Part shown: positions 1 to 5,746 of the stretch, in pieces | Position numbering within the stretch: position 1 is the first letter of the stretch | How the letters are laid out: the number at the start of each line of letters is the position of its first letter | Source of the DNA: Coriobacteriaceae bacterium | GTDB lineage: Bacteria > Actinomycetota > Coriobacteriia > Coriobacteriales > Coriobacteriaceae | NCBI GenBank assembly: GCA_902835305.1 | Contig: CADFMD010000025.1 | Coordinates: forward strand, 1-7,733 | Reading direction: 5' to 3' | Length of the DNA stretch: 7,733 nucleotides | Notes under the pieces: generated by a model | Told to the model about the DNA's origin: nothing | The model's input: the letters and a program-made list of their open reading frames with translations, nothing else | The model's database searches: none | Program-made: the position numbers and the translations under genes

Positions 1-1353
1 AATGGAGACATCGGCAATCCAAAGATTAAGCAGCCGTATGTTGCCGAGTGTTTTTCTCACGATGCGACCCCGCCTGCTACAATCCCCTATCTGCTGTCTT
101 TTGTTCCAAAGCTGCTGGGCAAGAAGGATATGGATGGTCTTGCAGCTCTTCGAGAGCTTACGCAGGAGGCCCGCAAGAAGACTCCGATCGCCCGGGCAAA
201 AGAATTGTGGCCCGAGTGGTATGAAAGGTGCGTTGTTAACGACGAGCCGCGCGGAGGGTGGACGTATGGCCGTGCCGGCTACGATCGGGTTTTGAGCGTC
301 ATCAGGGATCAGGCATCAGTTGATCACCGTTATTGGTGCATCTTCTATCTTGCTGTCATGGCTAACAAGTGTGGCGTTTCTTACGACGAGCTTGAGGACG
401 ATGCATACGGCCTTCTTGATCGATTTGACGCCCTTTCGGTAGAGCCAAGCAACAGGTTTACCGCTAACGACGTGGCGGCGGCTCTGGAGGCGTTTGAGGG
501 CGGCTCAGCGGCTGGGCGGGCGCGTCGTTACACTCAGGGATTCTGCGAGCGAAAGGCCGCTGTCTCATATGGTGAGAAGATGGGACATGGTAGTAATCCG
601 CCAGACAAGAGACTCCCGAAGGATTTGTCTCTTGAAAAGGCCCGCATGACAAGGGACCTGAATCAGAAGGCCCATGGCACGAATTGGTGGGATAACGGCA
701 ACCGAGATGGAGCGCCGACGAAGGCCGTGCAGGTTTGGAAAACTGCGGCTGAGAACCCTGGTTTAAGTATGTCGGCGCTAGCTCGCGTCGCTGGGGTGTC
801 CCGTCCGACTGTCTATAAGTGGCTCAAGCCTGGATGGCAGAATGAATACAAGAAGGCTATGGGCCAAGACAGGCGTCCAACGTACCGGCCTCATAGGGTT
901 ATCGAGGAACAGGCCGAGCAATTCAAGCGGAAGTATGCAAATGATCGGCCAGGTCTTGTTCGCGCGGTACTGCGCCATGTCGCGGCGCATCCGTGGGAAC
1001 CATATGAGCAGACGGCGGTCTTTTTCGGCTTTAGGCGCGCTGCCGAGGTCGAGAGAATTGTCCGCGAGAACGAAGATCTTCTCAATCAGATCAAGATCGG
1101 CATCGATGATGAACACCAGGCATGGAACACTGAGACCGACGACTACTTCGACGCCATGACGACAGCCGACCTGATGGGAAAGCGTTCCGACCTGATGAAA
1201 GCTCGCGCCCTCGGCGTTCGAGCTGCAATTGAATGGGCGAGACACGAGGCGCCAGACCTGTTCGAGGGGCTGCGTGCGGCGAGGAGCGCGGGGCGAACGC
1301 TTACAGGCGACGAGCTCGCCGAGTTGAAAGAAAAGTATATACAGTCTATATAG
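1..1353 (+). CDS. Replication protein, C-terminal part (continuation across the seam)
   Basis: This is the 3' 450 codons of the 696-aa Rep; frame 1 is open from the first base and continues the frame that starts at 6941. An internal ATG at 130 could be mistaken for a start, but the coding frame upstream of it is intact and encodes the end of the primase domain. Residues about 295-390 of the full protein form an alpha-helical region (YWCIFYLAVMANKCGVSYDE onward) in the place where a primase C-terminal domain is expected. A helix-turn-helix is clear at about residues 500-523 (LSMSALARVAGVSRPTVYKW, bases 761-829), suited to origin binding. The last residues, KYIQSI, are encoded inside a 36-bp perfect palindrome and the TAG stop at 1351-1353 is part of a TATATAG box. 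Partition genes follow 61 bp later on the same strand. Confidence 0.88.
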   Translation, partial: NGDIGNPKIKQPYVAECFSHDATPPATIPYLLSFVPKLLGKKDMDGLAALRELTQEARKKTPIARAKELWPEWYERCVVNDEPRGGWTYGRAGYDRVLSVIRDQASVDHRYWCIFYLAVMANKCGVSYDELEDDAYGLLDRFDALSVEPSNRFTANDVAAALEAFEGGSAAGRARRYTQGFCERKAAVSYGEKMGHGSNPPDKRLPKDLSLEKARMTRDLNQKAHGTNWWDNGNRDGAPTKAVQVWKTAAENPGLSMSALARVAGVSRPTVYKWLKPGWQNEYKKAMGQDRRPTYRPHRVIEEQAEQFKRKYANDRPGLVRAVLRHVAAHPWEPYEQTAVFFGFRRAAEVERIVRENEDLLNQIKIGIDDEHQAWNTETDDYFDAMTTADLMGKRSDLMKARALGVRAAIEWARHEAPDLFEGLRAARSAGRTLTGDELAELKEKYIQSI

Positions 1354-1378
1354 ACTGTATATACTTTCTATATAGACT
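1332..1378. promoter_or_regulatory. Array A: four phased TATATA boxes, candidate par operator/centromere
   Basis: Four short palindromes alternate here: GTATATAC at 1335-1342, TCTATATAGA at 1345-1354, GTATATAC at 1357-1364 and TCTATATAGA at 1367-1376. Their centres are 1338.5, 1349.5, 1360.5 and 1371.5, exactly 11 bp apart. The first three lie in a perfect 36-bp palindrome (1332-1367). The array covers the end and stop codon of rep and ends 38 bp before the parA start, where the par promoter must lie, so a protein bound here would repress parA. RHH partner proteins of small ParA systems typically bind such repeats as both centromere and operator. Reading them as two 22-bp Rep iterons is an alternative. 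Confidence 0.72.
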
Positions 1379-1414
1379 CACTGTTAGATACAACAGCACT
1401 TGAGAGGAACGCCC

Positions 1415-2041
1415 GTGATTATTTCGGCTATGAACTTAAAAGGTGGTGTCGGCAAGACAACGACGGCAATGGCGTTGGCGACAGCTGCTGAGCGCGAGGG
1501 AAAGAGCGTCGAGGTTTACGACTGCGACCCGCAGTCTAGCGCAAGCTTCTGGGCGCTCCTCGCCGATCAGAACAATGATTCCCTTCCATTTTCCGTAACG
1601 TCGGCGAACCTGGCGACGGTGCGGCGCGCCGGCATCCAATACCGCAGGAATCCTGACAAATGGATCTTTATCGACTGCCCACCGAATGGCAACATCATGG
1701 ACGAGGCTGCTGAGGCATCGGACTTCGTCGTGATTCCGACGGGTCCGGGCGCGGCCGACGTTGTGAAGACCATCGAGACCGCACGCACGCTTACGAAGCG
1801 CGAGGTCTTTTACGGCGTGCTACTTACTCAGGTTGCGGCCAACACCCTTTCGTTTGCAAAGGCACAGAGCGAGATTGAAGATGCCGACCTCAGTTATTTC
1901 GACCATCAAGTCCGCCGCCGCGAAGGGCTGCGAAACTTTTTCGGCAATTCGTTTGGCGATGATCTCTTCGGCTATGAGGAGATTTGGGATGAACTGAAAG
2001 AAATCTTGCGTAACGATGAGGAGATTCACTATGCCGGCTAA
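1415..2041 (+). CDS. parA: ParA-family partition ATPase
   Basis: This is a 208-aa ParA/Soj-like ATPase that positions plasmid copies before cell division, binding nucleoid DNA in its ATP form and being stimulated by a centromere-bound partner. The deviant Walker A motif KGGVGKTT is at residues 9-16, the A' motif DCDPQ at 36-40, and Walker B IFIDCPP at 84-90 with D87. The GTG at 1415 is chosen as start because GAGAGGA at 1402-1408 is a good ribosome site 6 nt upstream and the product then begins MIISAMNLKGG, as is usual for the family; a TTG at 1400 would add five residues but overlaps that site. There is no N-terminal helix-turn-helix, so it is of the short ParA (type Ib) kind, which relies on the RHH partner for DNA binding and regulation. 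The 3' end overlaps the next gene by 11 bp. Confidence 0.92.
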   Translation: MIISAMNLKGGVGKTTTAMALATAAEREGKSVEVYDCDPQSSASFWALLADQNNDSLPFSVTSANLATVRRAGIQYRRNPDKWIFIDCPPNGNIMDEAAEASDFVVIPTGPGAADVVKTIETARTLTKREVFYGVLLTQVAANTLSFAKAQSEIEDADLSYFDHQVRRREGLRNFFGNSFGDDLFGYEEIWDELKEILRNDEEIHYAG

Positions 2042-2279
2042 GAGGCCAGTCCGTCGAATGACGGTGCCTGAGGAGGTTGCGCCGACCCTCATGGCAAACC
2101 AGGATACGCGCCACAAAGGTGACTCGACCAGCACTCGTAAAAAGGGAAAGTGCATCACTTTCTGGGTGACTGATGAACAAAAAGCCGAGATTTCGACTTA
2201 TGCCGCTGAACACAATACAACGGTCTCACGCCTCATCGTCGAGGGTCTTGAACTGCGTATGAATCGAGATAGTATATAG
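2031..2279 (+). CDS. Ribbon-helix-helix partition partner (ParG/ParB-like)
   Basis: This is an 82-aa basic protein with an unstructured N-terminus (residues 1-38, rich in K, R, S and T) followed by a ribbon-helix-helix fold: strand KCITFWVT (40-47), helix DEQKAEISTYAAE (48-60), helix VSRLIVEGLELRM (65-77). That design, a flexible basic tail plus RHH, is that of the ParG-type centromere-binding partners of short ParA ATPases; the tail usually stimulates ATP hydrolysis. The ATG at 2031 is preferred over 2016 because GAGGAG (2018-2023) lies 7 nt before it; it overlaps the parA stop by 11 bp, so the two are translationally coupled. The TAG stop (2277-2279) is inside the first box of array B. I infer that it binds the three TATATA arrays. 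Confidence 0.82.
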   Translation: MPAKRPVRRMTVPEEVAPTLMANQDTRHKGDSTSTRKKGKCITFWVTDEQKAEISTYAAEHNTTVSRLIVEGLELRMNRDSI

Positions 2280-2324
2280 ATTGTATATACACTCTATATA
2301 GAATTTATATAGAGTGTATATACA
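2272..2324. promoter_or_regulatory. Array B: five phased TATATA boxes, candidate centromere
   Basis: Five boxes follow each other with centres at 2275.5, 2286.5, 2297.5, 2308.5 and 2319.5, again exactly 11 bp apart: GTATATAG, GTATATAC, CTATATAG, TTATATAG and GTATATAC. The last four form an inverted repeat with 19-bp arms (2282-2300 and 2306-2324) around GAATT. The fourth box is the only one that departs from the (G/C)TATATA(G/C) pattern. No rightward gene follows, so this array is a better candidate for a pure centromere or transcription-independent site than for an operator. Confidence 0.7.
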
Positions 2325-2413
2325 TAAGAGCTGAGCCGCTGGCAAAGGCTCAGGAGGGCTTGGAGGGGCTAGCCATGAAGCTCTGACCCAAATTACAACA
2401 GGGTCGCCGGCAG
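2325..2413. other. Structured intergenic stretch, possible small RNA
   Basis: Between array B and the terminator there is no gene, but several short inverted repeats: CTGAGCC (2331-2337) with GGCTCAG (2347-2353), AGAGCT (2327-2332) with AGCTCT (2379-2384), the palindrome GGCTAGCC (2367-2374), and GACCC (2385-2389) with GGGTC (2401-2405). A GGAGGGG (2362-2368) stands 6 nt before ATG AAG CTC TGA (2375-2386), a three-codon frame. This could be the 3' part of the par transcript, a small RNA or the relic of a lost gene start; nothing here decides between them. Confidence 0.3.
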
Positions 2414-2442
2414 GAAAGGGGAGCCTTGAAGGCTCCCCTTTC
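2414..2442. terminator. Strong hairpin between convergent units, probably bidirectional terminator
   Basis: A perfect 12-bp stem (2414-2425 with 2431-2442; GAAAGGGGAGCC and its complement) closes a TTGAA loop. It lies exactly between the rightward par operon and the leftward toxin-antitoxin pair, whose last stop is at 2462. The stem ends in CCCCTTTC on the top strand without a long T run, so termination efficiency is uncertain, but position and stability argue for a shared terminator. Confidence 0.65.
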
Positions 2443-2461
2443 TGTTAGCTCCCCTGCTGCT

Positions 2462-2743
2462 TTACGCTATGGCCATGAGACCATCGGCGAGGATTCCGCG
2501 GGCATACGCACCCGTCGACTTGCCCTCGGCCTTCGCTTCCTTCTCAAGAGCCCGCTTCATCGCAACTGGAACCTTGAGGGACAGCGTCACCGTCTCGGGT
2601 GCGGCCTTCGGGAGCTTGCCCTCGACAACCTCGCCAACGTTGACCCATCCGCTAGGCCACTCATCGCGCTCAAGGGCGCTTTCCCAATCGGCAATCATCT
2701 CATCGGTAACGACCTTGCCGTTCTCGGCAACGATTCCGTTCAT
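2462..2743 (-). CDS. RHH antitoxin of a toxin-antitoxin pair
   Basis: This 93-aa protein has an acidic N-terminal half (ADWESALERDEW, residues 18-29) and a C-terminal ribbon-helix-helix: strand ETVTLSLKVP (50-59), helix VAMKRALEKEAKAEG (60-74), helix STGAYARGILADGLMA (76-91). In such antitoxins the RHH part binds the operator and the other part neutralizes the toxin; here the toxin-binding part would be N-terminal. The ATG at 2743 is preferred: GGAGG (2749-2753) stands 5 nt before it and it begins 2 nt after the toxin stop. The ATG at 2755 would add MEVD and overlap the toxin by 10 bp, with a poorer ribosome site. Lying second in the operon, as in BrnT/BrnA, it is probably translated by coupling to the toxin gene. 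Antitoxin identity is inferred from fold and neighbour. Confidence 0.7.
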   Translation of the reverse strand: MNGIVAENGKVVTDEMIADWESALERDEWPSGWVNVGEVVEGKLPKAAPETVTLSLKVPVAMKRALEKEAKAEGKSTGAYARGILADGLMAIA

Positions 2744-2745
2744 GT

Positions 2746-3000
2746 CTACCTCCATCCCAGCTCACGCTTGAACTTCTTCGTCGGCGGCACCATCGCGTGG
2801 AACACGCACCAAACGCCGTCGATATCCATGAATCCAATCAGCTCGGCAAATCTACCGTCGGGAAGCGAGCCGACCGAAATCCAGAGCGGCGGGTCATCCG
2901 TGCCGTTTCGCTGGCGGCACCGAATCGGGTTCTCCCACGCATACGCGACCTCATCGCTGGTAAGCCCGTGCTTGAGGGCGTTCCCATGCACTCTGACCAC
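2746..3000 (-). CDS. Small toxin-like protein, BrnT/DUF4258-like, first gene of TA pair
   Basis: This 84-aa protein has the look of small RelE/BrnT-like toxins common in actinobacteria: an N-terminal HGLTSDEVAYAWENPIR (about residues 11-27), a central strand pair with LPDGRFAELIGF, and a C-terminal VWCVFHAMVPPTKKFKREL. The H-x-(I/L)-T-x-(D/E) start, the conserved 'HAM' strand and the basic C-terminus are what I recognise; RNase activity is known for BrnT but not shown here. The start is GTG at 3000, with AAAGGAGA (complement of 3007-3014) 6 nt upstream. It precedes the RHH antitoxin with a 2-nt gap, the toxin-first order of BrnTA. The likely role is plasmid maintenance by post-segregational killing. 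A non-toxin member of the same fold is possible, hence moderate confidence. Confidence 0.65.
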   Translation of the reverse strand: MVRVHGNALKHGLTSDEVAYAWENPIRCRQRNGTDDPPLWISVGSLPDGRFAELIGFMDIDGVWCVFHAMVPPTKKFKRELGWR

Positions 3001-3025
3001 TGCCGTTCTCCTTTCTTTCCCAATA

Positions 3026-3056
3026 AGTATACCAGATTAGTATATCTGATTAAAGC
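3026..3056 (-). promoter_or_regulatory. Candidate promoter/operator of the toxin-antitoxin pair
   Basis: On the bottom strand two TATACT hexamers (complements of 3039-3044 and 3026-3031) are 13 bp apart in a degenerate tandem repeat, TATACTAATCTGG then TATACTTATTGGG. The second is well placed as a -10 element for the toxin gene; the -35 (TTTAAT) is weak. CAGAT (3033-3037) and ATCTG (3044-3048) form an inverted repeat over the region, as expected for an antitoxin operator. It is unlike the 11-bp TATATA arrays, so the two RHH proteins probably read different sites. Confidence 0.4.
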
Positions 3057-3062
3057 ACCTGA

Positions 3063-3530
3063 TTATCGAGCGGTCGCGCTGGGGCTTCGTGGCCGCCAAG
3101 CTCCCTGCGGGCACCCCTCCGGTTCAAAAAAGTCCACGTTTTCGAACACGCCGCTGAACTCGTCGCTGACGTTGTCCGAGGTTTCATCCTCGTCCTCGTC
3201 CGGCTCTTCGAACTTGTAGAGCGTTTCACCGTCGACGTCGAGCCTGAGCAGCCCGTGCTCATCGTGAGCAACAGCGAGCCAGGCATTGAGGATCTGTGGG
3301 GCGTTTTCCGCTGAAATGCTCAGGATGCTTTCGGCCTGCCCCTCTTCGGTTCGGCTGCTCTTTGCCTGCCCACTTTTCTCCGGGTCGTACCCCTCCTCGA
3401 ATCTGAGGGCGCTCCAAAGTTCGAGATGCCGTCCGTTGACGCGCAGCACGGCGTGTGAGGTCGATGCGGACCCGTCCGCTCGGGTGTCCCATGCGTCAAT
3501 GCGGTCCTCGTAGACAATTTTGATATTCAC
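3063..3530 (-). CDS. Unknown protein with a strongly acidic C-terminal segment, coupled to the accessory mob gene
   Basis: I do not recognise this 155-aa protein. The start chosen is GTG at 3530, which overlaps the upstream stop as GTGA (3530-3527), a classic coupling arrangement, with AAAGGG a short distance before it; an ATG at 3557 would add nine basic residues. Residues 1-107 look globular with alternating strands (NIKIVYEDRIDAWD, HAVLRVNGRHLELWSALRFEEG, HGLLRLDVDGETLYKFE). Residues 108-139 are very acidic, about 15 D/E in 32. The last 16 residues (CPQGAWRPRSPSATAR) differ in character and are encoded by G+C-rich sequence resembling the mobA leader. Its place next to oriT makes a transfer-linked or anti-defence role thinkable, but no motif proves one. 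Confidence 0.65.
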   Translation of the reverse strand: MNIKIVYEDRIDAWDTRADGSASTSHAVLRVNGRHLELWSALRFEEGYDPEKSGQAKSSRTEEGQAESILSISAENAPQILNAWLAVAHDEHGLLRLDVDGETLYKFEEPDEDEDETSDNVSDEFSGVFENVDFFEPEGCPQGAWRPRSPSATAR

Positions 3531-3898
3531 TGTTTGCCGCCCTTTCCGTCGCGCCATGCGATGTATCGAGAGATCTCACCCTCAGGTTTGCTGGCAATTT
3601 CGTTGGCGAGAACCCGCCCGAGCCATGTGGCAATGCGCTCGTCGAGCTCAACGTGACCGGCCTCGGCCTCGATGGTCGCGGCGCTCGCGATGAGCCGGTG
3701 GTTGCGTTTGGTCCGTTCCTCGTTCCGCTGCTTCGCCTTGAGTTTCTTCAGGCGCTCTTCGGCCTCGGCGACCTGCTGGTCAATGGTCTTCTTGACGCGC
3801 TTGCGTTTCGGCTTCGCGGGCTGCGTTCCGGCGTCTGCCGCGAAAGTGTTATCTGACCGCTGAGCCCCGTCGATGCTCGTGAATTCGTTCAGGTCCAT
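3527..3898 (-). CDS. Relaxosome accessory protein, TraD/MobC-like
   Basis: This 123-aa protein has a disordered N-terminus, a lysine/arginine-rich block KPKRKRVKK (29-37), a coiled-coil segment (TIDQQVAEAEERLKKLKAKQRNEERTKR in two parts, 38-65) and the motif NHRLI followed by a helical domain (66-105). This pattern, a heptad helix with KxRxxxRxxRRLI, is that of the TraD family of Ti-type plasmids and the small DUF3847-like proteins encoded beside MobA/MobL relaxases, thought to help the relaxase open or bind oriT. The ATG at 3898 has GAAAGG 6-7 nt upstream. It is divergent from mobA with oriT between, the usual arrangement of MOBQ plasmids. The stop overlaps the start of the next gene. The family call is from pattern memory; whether to name it MobC or TraD is open, so no symbol is given. 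Confidence 0.68.
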   Translation of the reverse strand: MDLNEFTSIDGAQRSDNTFAADAGTQPAKPKRKRVKKTIDQQVAEAEERLKKLKAKQRNEERTKRNHRLIASAATIEAEAGHVELDERIATWLGRVLANEIASKPEGEISRYIAWRDGKGGKQ

Positions 3899-3929
3899 TT
3901 TGTGCCTTTCAACTGCGTTTTTAATTGAC

Positions 3930-3959
3930 TTGATTGTACCCGTAACGAGTGTGTATCAT
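3930..3959 (+). promoter_or_regulatory. Candidate mobA promoter
   Basis: TTGATT (3930-3935) and TATCAT (3954-3959) are separated by 18 bp and would start transcription about 3966, inside the 20-bp palindrome and beside the nic site. Binding of the relaxosome to oriT could thus repress the mob operon, as in other MOBQ plasmids. The transcript would have a leader of about 310 nt. An alternative -35, TTGACT (3925-3930), is too far from the -10. Confidence 0.42.
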
Positions 3960-3960
3960 T

Positions 3961-4028
3961 CCCTTAACTTAAGTTAAGGGCGCACTTAGTCTCACTTACT
4001 CGCGCCTACGGCGCTGCGTGAGAGAGAC
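3961..4028 (-). other. oriT: Origin of transfer with IncQ-type nic core
   Basis: The bottom strand reads TAAGTGCGCCCT at 3988-3977, identical to the nic core of IncQ-type (RSF1010/R1162) origins as I know it, where the relaxase cuts between GCGC and CCT. As in those origins, an inverted repeat ends directly 5' of the core: GTGAGAC (complement of 3989-3995) pairs with TCTCAC (complement of 4018-4023), enclosing a smaller hairpin GCGCC-GTA-GGCGC (4014-4002 on the bottom strand). The loop is longer than in RSF1010. A perfect 20-bp palindrome (3961-3980) begins at the nick side. The site lies between divergent accessory and relaxase genes. Cutting here would send the strand leftward, so mobA enters last. 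Confidence 0.8.
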
Positions 4029-4276
4029 ATTGCGTGCGCGCCTAGGCGGCGAGCCCCTACGCTCCCTGCGGTCGCTGCGCGTCGCTCGCGCTCCTTGCCT
4101 CTCCGGCACACCGCCAACCGTTCGCCTTGGGCGGCTTACGATTGGCTGCGCCTGCGCGGTCGCCAAGGCTCCCTTGCGCTCCGCGATACCGTGCCCGTTC
4201 GCCTCAATGGCTCACGGTGCGCACGGCACCGCTGCGCGCTCGTTTCACTCGCTTGCCGGAAGGAGGCAGACGCCAC
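4029..4276 (+). other. G+C-rich untranslated leader of mobA
   Basis: I see no gene here. The stretch is very rich in CGCTC, CCTGCGG and GCGC words and holds small inverted repeats, such as CGCCTAGGCG (4039-4048) and GGTGC with GCACC (4216-4220, 4226-4230). The relaxase frame is open back to 4127, but the upstream residues are arginine/alanine/proline-rich, unlike any relaxase N-terminus, and the real ribosome site is AGGAGG at 4261-4266. The leader may fold and hold back mobA translation. Confidence 0.5.
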
Positions 4277-5725
4277 ATGGCCATCTACCATCTGAACGCC
4301 CGAGGCATCGCCCCGGCGCGCGGATCGTCTGCCGTCGCGTCTGCCGCCTACCAGAGCGGCGAGACATTGCGCGACGAGGCCACGGGCGAGCTCAAGCGCT
4401 ACGCGCGCGCCGAGCGCATCGCCGATACCGGTATCGTCCTTCCCGAAGGTGCGCCCGCCTGGGACCGTCAGAGTCTCTGGAACGAGGCACGGCGCGCATA
4501 TGACGGCGGCAACGAACTCGTGGCCAAGCGCTATGAGTTCGCCCTTCCCCGCGAGCTCGACTTGGACGAGCAACGCGCCTGCGTTCTCGATTTCTGCAAC
4601 CTGTTCAAAAACAAGGCCTGCGATTGGGCAATACATGATTCGGGCGACGGTAATCCCCACGCCCACGTGCTCGTGAGCGCCCTCAAACTCGGTGCCGATG
4701 GCTTCGAGCGCCCCAGGGCGCAGAAGTCAACCAAGGTCTACCTGTGCCGCCGTCCAGACGGCAGCGACGTCATGGTCGCCGCCAAGGACTGGAAAGCGGC
4801 CAAGGCCGAGGGCATCGAGAAGGTCTACAACTTCCGGGACGGTGAGCGCCGGACCATGTCCCAGGCGGCGGCGCAAGGCCTCACCAAGGACGACCGCAAG
4901 ACGAAGACGCCAGTGGCCGTCACCGCCAAGATGGACGGCGCTAAGGCGTTCGATGCCGAGAAAGCCGAACTCAGGCGCGTCCGCGCGTCCTGGGCAGGCA
5001 TCGCCAACAAACGCCTCGCCGAACATGCCGCCAAGCACAACGAGGTTGCCGTGACAATCGACCACCGGTCCTTCGAGGACCGCAAAATCGAGTACATCCC
5101 GACCGTCCACGAGGGCCAGCGACCCACGCCTGAGCGCGTGGCCATGAATGTCGAGGTGCGCCAGACGAACAGCGCCATCGACCGCGTGATCGGAGAGCTG
5201 CGCCGACTCAAGGAGCGCGCGAGCGCATGGTGGGCGCAGAAGACCGACGCCGTCACCCAGCGCCGGCGCGCTTTCATCGCCCGCCACACGGGCCTCATGC
5301 GCGCCACGGCGGCGCGAAAGCGCGGTATGGCCATGGGCGGCGCCAAGTTGGATATCTCCATCGCCAAGACCGTCGAGGCCGAGATCCAGCAGGTGTTCGC
5401 GCGCCGGAGCAACAACCACTTCAACGACCTCGCCGACGCCCTAGCGCAGCGCGGCGTGGCCATGGATTACGTCGAGGGCCACGGCGACCTCAAGTTCACC
5501 CAAGACGGTCGCACCGTCACGGGCGCGCAGATGGGACGCCCGCTGCGCCAGCTCGTGACCATGAGCAAGGAGGTCGGGCGACCGATTACCGCCGCCCAGC
5601 TCAAGGCCATGACCGCCCAGCAGCGCGACAAGCTCGTCCGCGAGCAGGCCAAGAAGACTGCAAAGGTCGCCAAGCCGCTCTCGGTCGAGATCGAGCTTGA
5701 AAACGAAAACGGTATCCACCACTAG
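4277..5725 (+). CDS. mobA: MobA/MobL-family (MOBQ) relaxase
   Basis: This 482-aa relaxase nicks oriT, stays bound to the 5' end and pilots the strand through a helper's secretion channel. The ATG at 4277 has AGGAGG 10 nt upstream and gives the canonical N-terminus MAIYHLNARGI. The catalytic tyrosine is Y25 in SAAYQSGE, the same position as in RSF1010 MobA. The metal-binding histidines are H120 (AIHD) and H128/H130 (NPHAH). The downstream family signature DHRSFEDR (262-269) and IPTVHEG (274-280) is present. Residues 290-350 are probably coiled coil, and the C-terminal part (about 385-445, HFNDLADALAQRGV and after) resembles the small domain seen at the end of relaxases of this family. There is no fused primase or helicase, so it is shorter than TraA or RSF1010 MobA-RepB. 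It heads a three-gene rightward operon. Confidence 0.93.
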   Translation: MAIYHLNARGIAPARGSSAVASAAYQSGETLRDEATGELKRYARAERIADTGIVLPEGAPAWDRQSLWNEARRAYDGGNELVAKRYEFALPRELDLDEQRACVLDFCNLFKNKACDWAIHDSGDGNPHAHVLVSALKLGADGFERPRAQKSTKVYLCRRPDGSDVMVAAKDWKAAKAEGIEKVYNFRDGERRTMSQAAAQGLTKDDRKTKTPVAVTAKMDGAKAFDAEKAELRRVRASWAGIANKRLAEHAAKHNEVAVTIDHRSFEDRKIEYIPTVHEGQRPTPERVAMNVEVRQTNSAIDRVIGELRRLKERASAWWAQKTDAVTQRRRAFIARHTGLMRATAARKRGMAMGGAKLDISIAKTVEAEIQQVFARRSNNHFNDLADALAQRGVAMDYVEGHGDLKFTQDGRTVTGAQMGRPLRQLVTMSKEVGRPITAAQLKAMTAQQRDKLVREQAKKTAKVAKPLSVEIELENENGIHH

Positions 5726-5746
5726 ACTAGAAACGGAGTTCAAATC

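Noticed and set aside
2..295. Rightward 97-aa frame at the window start
   Set aside because: It lies out of phase with the rep gene, which is open through the seam and carries the recognisable domains.
130..1353. Rep as a 407-aa protein starting at ATG 130
   Set aside because: The frame continues upstream through the seam to 6941, where a ribosome site and the primase motifs are found; no ribosome site stands before 130.
1332..1378. Box arrays as a CRISPR or transposon end
   Set aside because: Units are only 11 or 22 bp, have no unique spacers, and no cas or transposase gene is present.
3050..3286. Leftward 78-aa frame overlapping the acidic protein gene
   Set aside because: It is a shifted-frame shadow rich in S, T and R; the coupled GTGA start and the D/E-rich product favour the other frame.
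4127..4276. Fifty-residue N-terminal extension of the relaxase
   Set aside because: The extension is low-complexity and unlike relaxases; AGGAGG before 4277 and the MAIYHLNARG start, which puts the tyrosine at 25, decide the start.
4018..4503. Rightward 161-aa frame over the mobA leader
   Set aside because: It overlaps oriT and the mobA start in another frame and is arginine-rich low-complexity sequence.
4727..5463. Long leftward frames of 230 and 212 aa inside mobA
   Set aside because: They are antisense to a clear relaxase in G+C-rich DNA, where such open frames are common, and contain no recognisable domain.
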